DNA of 64,000 nt from Bifidobacterium polysaccharolyticum. GTDB lineage: Bacteria; Actinomycetota; Actinomycetes; Actinomycetales; Bifidobacteriaceae. The first letter of the stretch is position 1. Each line of letters starts with the position of its first letter. The stretch spans positions 434,001 through 498,000 of the forward strand of contig NZ_JACFQG010000002.1 of the NCBI RefSeq assembly GCF_016101585.1. The letters are read 5' to 3'. Both the position numbers and the translations under genes were made by a program. Positions 60,492-64,000 of the stretch are shown piece by piece. The notes below the pieces were generated by a model. The model made no database searches. It saw nothing but the letters and a program-made list of their open reading frames with translations, and was not told where the DNA came from.

Positions 60492-62186
60492 ATGGTAGAA
60501 GACGAAACAAATTCGACCAAGCATGACGGTCTTAGCGAGAAACAAACCCAGAAACAACTGAAGAAGCAGCAGGCCGCAGCAAAACGCAAGGCCCGCAAGC
60601 AGAATCCCAGACCGCATCGGGGCTGGAGCGAGCGCCTGCATCTGACCGACATCAACGTGGTGGACAGATCCACACTCAAGCGGGCCATTGCCGGCACCGT
60701 GGTCGGCAACTTCATGGAATGGTATGACGTGGGGGTCTACGGCTACCTGGCGGTAACCATCGGCCGCGTCTTCCTGTCCGACGCATCCGATGCCGTGCAG
60801 CGGCTCTTCTCTCTTGGTGTTTTCGCCGTCACTTTCGTTGCCCGACCGCTGGGCGGCGTGGTCCTGGGCCAGCTGGGCGACAAGGTCGGCCGCCAGCGCA
60901 TTCTGGCCTTCACCCTGCTTAGCATGTCCGCAGCCACCCTGCTGATCGGCCTTCTGCCCAGCTATGCTGCCGTCGGTCCGCTGGCACCTATTCTGCTTAT
61001 CCTGCTCAAGCTGATTCAGGGCTTCTCCACAGGCGGCGAGTACGCAGGTGCCTCGACCATGGTCACCGAATATTCCCCTGACCGGCATCGTGGCTTCTTC
61101 GCCTCCCTGCTGGACGTGGGATCCTACCTGGGCTACGCCTTCGGAGCAGCCTTGGTCTCCCTCCTGGAGTTCTCCATCTCCCCAGAAGCCATGCTGGCCT
61201 GGGGCTGGCGCATCCCCTTCATCATCGCCCTGCCGCTGGCTGCCATCGCGGTCTACTTCAGGGCCAAGGTCCAGGACACCCCTGCCTTCCGTCAGGCCCA
61301 GGATGCAAGCGACGAGAAGACCAAGAGCCAGCACAAGAGCCTGCTGGACCTGATCCGGGGCTACTGGCGGGAGCTGCTCATGGCTTTCATCCTGGTGGCC
61401 GCGGCCAACACCCTGAGCTACACGCTGACCGCCTACATGCCCACCTACCTGTCGGGCACCCTGCACTACAACACAGCCCAGGCCAACCTGCTCTCCCTGC
61501 CGGTCCTGCTCATGGTGGCCTGCTGCATCCCCATCACCGGAGCCCTTTCCGACCGCTTTGGCCGCAAGAAGGTGCTGTTTATGGGAGCATTCACTGGACT
61601 GTGCCTGTCCCTGCCCGCTTTCCGACTGTTGGAGCATGAAACCACGGGTGCCGTCTTCGGCGGACTGGTCCTGCTGGCCATCCCAGTCATCTTCTTCGTG
61701 GCCAACCTGGCATCCACCCTGCCGGCTCTCTTCCCAACCGCGTCCCGTTACGGCGGCATGGGACTGTCGTACAACCTGGCCGTAGCCGTCTTCGGCGGAA
61801 CCGCGCCTGTCATCATGGAAGGGCTGGTGACCGCGACCGGCAAGTCCCTGGCACCTGCCTACTGGATCATGTTCACCTCGACCTGCGGTCTGATCACCGT
61901 GCTCTTCCTGGCCGAGACCGCCCGGCGCCCCATGCCCGGAACCCTGCCCACCGTGCTCAACCGGCAGGAGGCACGCGACCTGGTAGCCACACAGGACCGC
62001 AATCCCGACCTGGACGTGAAGACCATCATCAAGGATGCCGAAGAGAGTGGCGTGCGCAAGACACCGAAAAAGCTGGTTGCCGAGACACGCAAACTTCTGG
62101 GCATTCCCCGCTCAGGAGACAAGAAAGCCCGTGAGGCAAAGCAACCGAAGGATGCTGAACCCTCAACGAAACCCACAAAGTCATAG
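60492..62186 (+). CDS. Metabolite:H+ symporter, MHS/ProP family
   Basis: A 564-residue major facilitator of the MHS branch. A highly charged cytoplasmic N-terminus of about 55 residues precedes VGNFMEWYDVGVYGY, the start of helix 1 in this family; GQLGDKVGRQRILA and GRKKVLF loops, and STGGEYAGASTMVTEY (helix 5) are diagnostic. A charged C-terminal tail of about 75 residues, rich in Lys, follows the last helix. The ATG at 60492 lies behind AAGGA; the ATG at 60474 has none. Substrates of the family include proline/betaine and organic acids; not determinable here. Confidence 0.9.
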   Translation: MVEDETNSTKHDGLSEKQTQKQLKKQQAAAKRKARKQNPRPHRGWSERLHLTDINVVDRSTLKRAIAGTVVGNFMEWYDVGVYGYLAVTIGRVFLSDASDAVQRLFSLGVFAVTFVARPLGGVVLGQLGDKVGRQRILAFTLLSMSAATLLIGLLPSYAAVGPLAPILLILLKLIQGFSTGGEYAGASTMVTEYSPDRHRGFFASLLDVGSYLGYAFGAALVSLLEFSISPEAMLAWGWRIPFIIALPLAAIAVYFRAKVQDTPAFRQAQDASDEKTKSQHKSLLDLIRGYWRELLMAFILVAAANTLSYTLTAYMPTYLSGTLHYNTAQANLLSLPVLLMVACCIPITGALSDRFGRKKVLFMGAFTGLCLSLPAFRLLEHETTGAVFGGLVLLAIPVIFFVANLASTLPALFPTASRYGGMGLSYNLAVAVFGGTAPVIMEGLVTATGKSLAPAYWIMFTSTCGLITVLFLAETARRPMPGTLPTVLNRQEARDLVATQDRNPDLDVKTIIKDAEESGVRKTPKKLVAETRKLLGIPRSGDKKAREAKQPKDAEPSTKPTKS

Positions 62187-62331
62187 CACTCCGTGAGCCT
62201 GACATGCTTCCTCAGCCGATGCGCCAAGGAGGGTAATCTCCTCCCAGCCACCAGACAGGTCATAGTCAACGTCCAGATCCGAGGCCTTTGCCCCTTTCAG
62301 CCCATGACGACATCCCTCGGCATTCAAACGG

Positions 62332-62373
62332 AAAGAGTGGATGGAGTTTCAAAGAAGCTTCCATCCACTCTTT
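62332..62373. terminator. Strong bidirectional terminator
   Basis: AAAGAGTGGATGGA/TCCATCCACTCTTT is a perfect 14-bp stem with a 14-nt loop between the convergent transporter gene and the GH120 gene. The A/T ends give a short T-run on either strand. Confidence 0.85.
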
Positions 62374-62402
62374 CTGGCTTCAGGCCATCCGTGATTCAAC
62401 TC

Positions 62403-64000
62403 CTACATAAGCCGCACATGATTCTTCCCTGGTGTTAGCTCCTCAAGAGGGCCGGGCACCGGGGCATCCCCACGAGCGATGCCAGTCAGGTCCCTATCTA
62501 TGGCAATCGGGCTGCCATCCGGGGCCTCATACCGTTCTTCGGACATGCGCGGCGCTCCCAACATGGCGGTGTCAACAATGCGGCAGCCCATGTGGAACAT
62601 GGCCTCAGGCAATTCCCCATCCAGCCAAACAGTTCCGTCGTGGTCTGTTACAACTTTGAATCTCGGATTATCGGGAATCTTGCAAGCATCGCTGTCCTGA
62701 GAGCATGACTGTGCGCCATTAAGATAGACGTTGCGGTCAATATAGGCAGGTTGCTTCACTCGTTCGAAAAGCTCAAGGTCCCCCGGACCATGAGCATGAA
62801 CCAGTTCCCGGTACTCGTCCATGCTGCCTGGGCACCCCTCATAGGTCTCTGTCCCCCTAGTAGTTACCCCAGGCAGATAGGCCTCTCCTCCCACAAATAT
62901 GTTCTGATAGATTCGGTCGTCGCCTCCATAGACGCAGGCCGTGCCAGCGACAGTGGTCGAATGCGGCAAATGGTAGGGGGTGAACCGGTCGAGGACGTCG
63001 CGGCGCTGGGCGGACCCACAGAACAGGTTGTGCACAAAAGCGGTGCCCTGTGCCACATTGTCCAGGTTGTATGCCGAGGCGAACACATTGTTGTCGACCA
63101 GGCAGGGGCCATGAGTGACTTCAATCATAAAATCACGGATATTGTCATTGAAGACATTCGAGCTCACCCGCGTCCCCTGGGCTTCCCAATCCAGCCAGAT
63201 TCCCAATGTGGATTCATGGATGTGATTATGCCGGATAATCACATCGATTGCGGTATGCAGCTTGATGCCGGCTATCTCATGGCCGAAGAACTCATGCTTA
63301 TTGCCAATATCATGGATGTCATTGTCCTCAATCACCGAACGGATGCAACCCAGATGCCCGACGACTCCATTCTGGCCACAGTCGTGGATATGGTTATTGC
63401 GCACGAGATGCGAACCGACGGTCTCCATATCCCACCCGGCATGGCGAGCGCGGAAAACCGTCTCCAATTGCGTCTGATACCCAGGCTTGTATCCCCACCG
63501 GGTGGATTCGCTGTCACCAGTGGACCAGTCCTTGCCCAGCGAAACTGCGCTGCACCTGGCATCATGCAGATCATTTCCCTCAATGACCCATCCCTTTGAC
63601 CAGTGGGTGCCGATCAGACCCTGCTGGTCACCCGTGGGGGGAGCCCATTGGCAGGCAGCCTGGGCCATCTCGAACCCGGTTACTGTTATGTAGTTGATGC
63701 CGGTACGCAATGGGTAGAAGCAGGTCGGGCGCACATTGATCTCCACCAGATTGGCGTTCGGATCATACCCTTGGAAATTCGCCCAAATGCAGGTTGTCCG
63801 ATCCCCGACCTGTGCATACCACTGATAGACCGTATCCTCTGGATGAGCCACCGGCTCCTCCTCCTTGACCCAGTCGGGTCCGAAACCGGTCTTGCGCATC
63901 TGGGGATTGCGCACCGACTCCACGTCCGGAGCCTGGTACATCGACTTCCCATTGATATAGACCTCGCCGAGAGTCATATTCCATGTACTCGGCCGTTCCA
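62403..64000 (-). CDS. Beta-xylosidase, GH120 (5' end outside the window)
   Basis: The visible 532 codons are the parallel beta-helix part of a family 120 glycosidase, close to bacterial XylC enzymes. Repeated strands such as NNHIHDCGQNGVVGHLG and IRHNHIHES are the helix coils. The conserved active-site segments WLDWEAQGTRVS and FMIEVTHGP correspond, by recall, to the nucleophile Asp and acid/base Glu of the characterised Thermoanaerobacterium enzyme. The frame stays open to the window edge (residues before the ATG at 63977 are coding), and the family has about 130 more residues at the N-terminus, so the gene is 5'-truncated by the window. It would act on xylo-oligosaccharides. Confidence 0.93.
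   Translation of the reverse strand, partial: ERPSTWNMTLGEVYINGKSMYQAPDVESVRNPQMRKTGFGPDWVKEEEPVAHPEDTVYQWYAQVGDRTTCIWANFQGYDPNANLVEINVRPTCFYPLRTGINYITVTGFEMAQAACQWAPPTGDQQGLIGTHWSKGWVIEGNDLHDARCSAVSLGKDWSTGDSESTRWGYKPGYQTQLETVFRARHAGWDMETVGSHLVRNNHIHDCGQNGVVGHLGCIRSVIEDNDIHDIGNKHEFFGHEIAGIKLHTAIDVIIRHNHIHESTLGIWLDWEAQGTRVSSNVFNDNIRDFMIEVTHGPCLVDNNVFASAYNLDNVAQGTAFVHNLFCGSAQRRDVLDRFTPYHLPHSTTVAGTACVYGGDDRIYQNIFVGGEAYLPGVTTRGTETYEGCPGSMDEYRELVHAHGPGDLELFERVKQPAYIDRNVYLNGAQSCSQDSDACKIPDNPRFKVVTDHDGTVWLDGELPEAMFHMGCRIVDTAMLGAPRMSEERYEAPDGSPIAIDRDLTGIARGDAPVPGPLEELTPGKNHVRLM

Noticed and set aside
60345-61637. Long minus-strand open frame (430 codons)
   Set aside because: It is the antisense shadow of the MHS transporter; the protein is Gln/Gly/His-rich with no domain logic.
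1-64000. CRISPR array, insertion sequence, integrase, phage genes, rRNA
   Set aside because: I saw no regularly spaced repeats of 25-40 bp, transposase or integrase proteins, or rRNA-like sequence anywhere in the window.

Overview
The window reads as chromosomal DNA of a high-GC actinobacterium. Bifidobacterium is the best guess: the sucrose phosphorylase aligns without gaps to the B. adolescentis enzyme through its catalytic region, a GH120 beta-xylosidase and a GH42 beta-galactosidase are present, and nearly every plant-glycan module has its own LacI-type repressor. Rhamnosidases, flavonoid-glycoside-type gene sets and siderophore uptake would suit a plant- or pollen-feeding insect host, but that is inference. 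I see no rRNA, tRNA, CRISPR array, phage or insertion sequence.

Layout. 1-1153: 5' part of a P-type cation ATPase. 1357-8157: rhamnoside module (MFS, GH78 alpha-L-rhamnosidase, MFS) divergent from a LacI repressor. 8158-8637: no intact gene, probably decayed. 8638-16215: leftward block with two ABC transporters, one of the LanFEG lantibiotic-immunity type, and an OmpR-type regulator/histidine kinase pair whose upstream DNA carries GCAAG repeats with an exact 16-bp period. 16618-20545: GH31 glycosidase plus MFS, divergent from an AraC regulator. 20805-28062: sugar ABC transporter, YesL-like protein, sucrose phosphorylase and a LacI repressor, linked by AACCGGTT-centred operators. 28194-33692: iron-siderophore uptake (lipoprotein, two FecCD permeases, ATPase, siderophore-interacting protein) behind a DtxR-like iron box. 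33928-36124: a translationally coupled trpE-trpG pair without other trp genes.

36592-44427 is the most unusual region. A six-gene leftward operon (MFS, nucleoside hydrolase, two ECF ATPases, EcfT, S component) faces a single 623-residue protein that is a complete LacI-type regulator fused to a complete ribokinase-family kinase. The hydrolase would release ribose, the kinase half could phosphorylate it, and the same polypeptide could regulate the operon. One of the two ECF ATPases has a degenerate signature motif.

44772-51634: visibly more A+T-rich block with a GH31 alpha-glycosidase, a GPH-type MFS, a GH42 beta-galactosidase and a LacI repressor. Its promoter has one operator in the spacer and a perfect 20-bp palindrome 95 bp away. 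51895-53487: a VOC protein and an orphan 3-hydroxyacyl-CoA dehydrogenase. 53669-60130: a second rhamnoside module (MFS, GH78, GH1 beta-glucosidase) divergent from an IclR regulator, fitting rutinoside-like glycosides. 60492-62186: MHS-family transporter. 62403-64000: C-terminal part of a GH120 beta-xylosidase.
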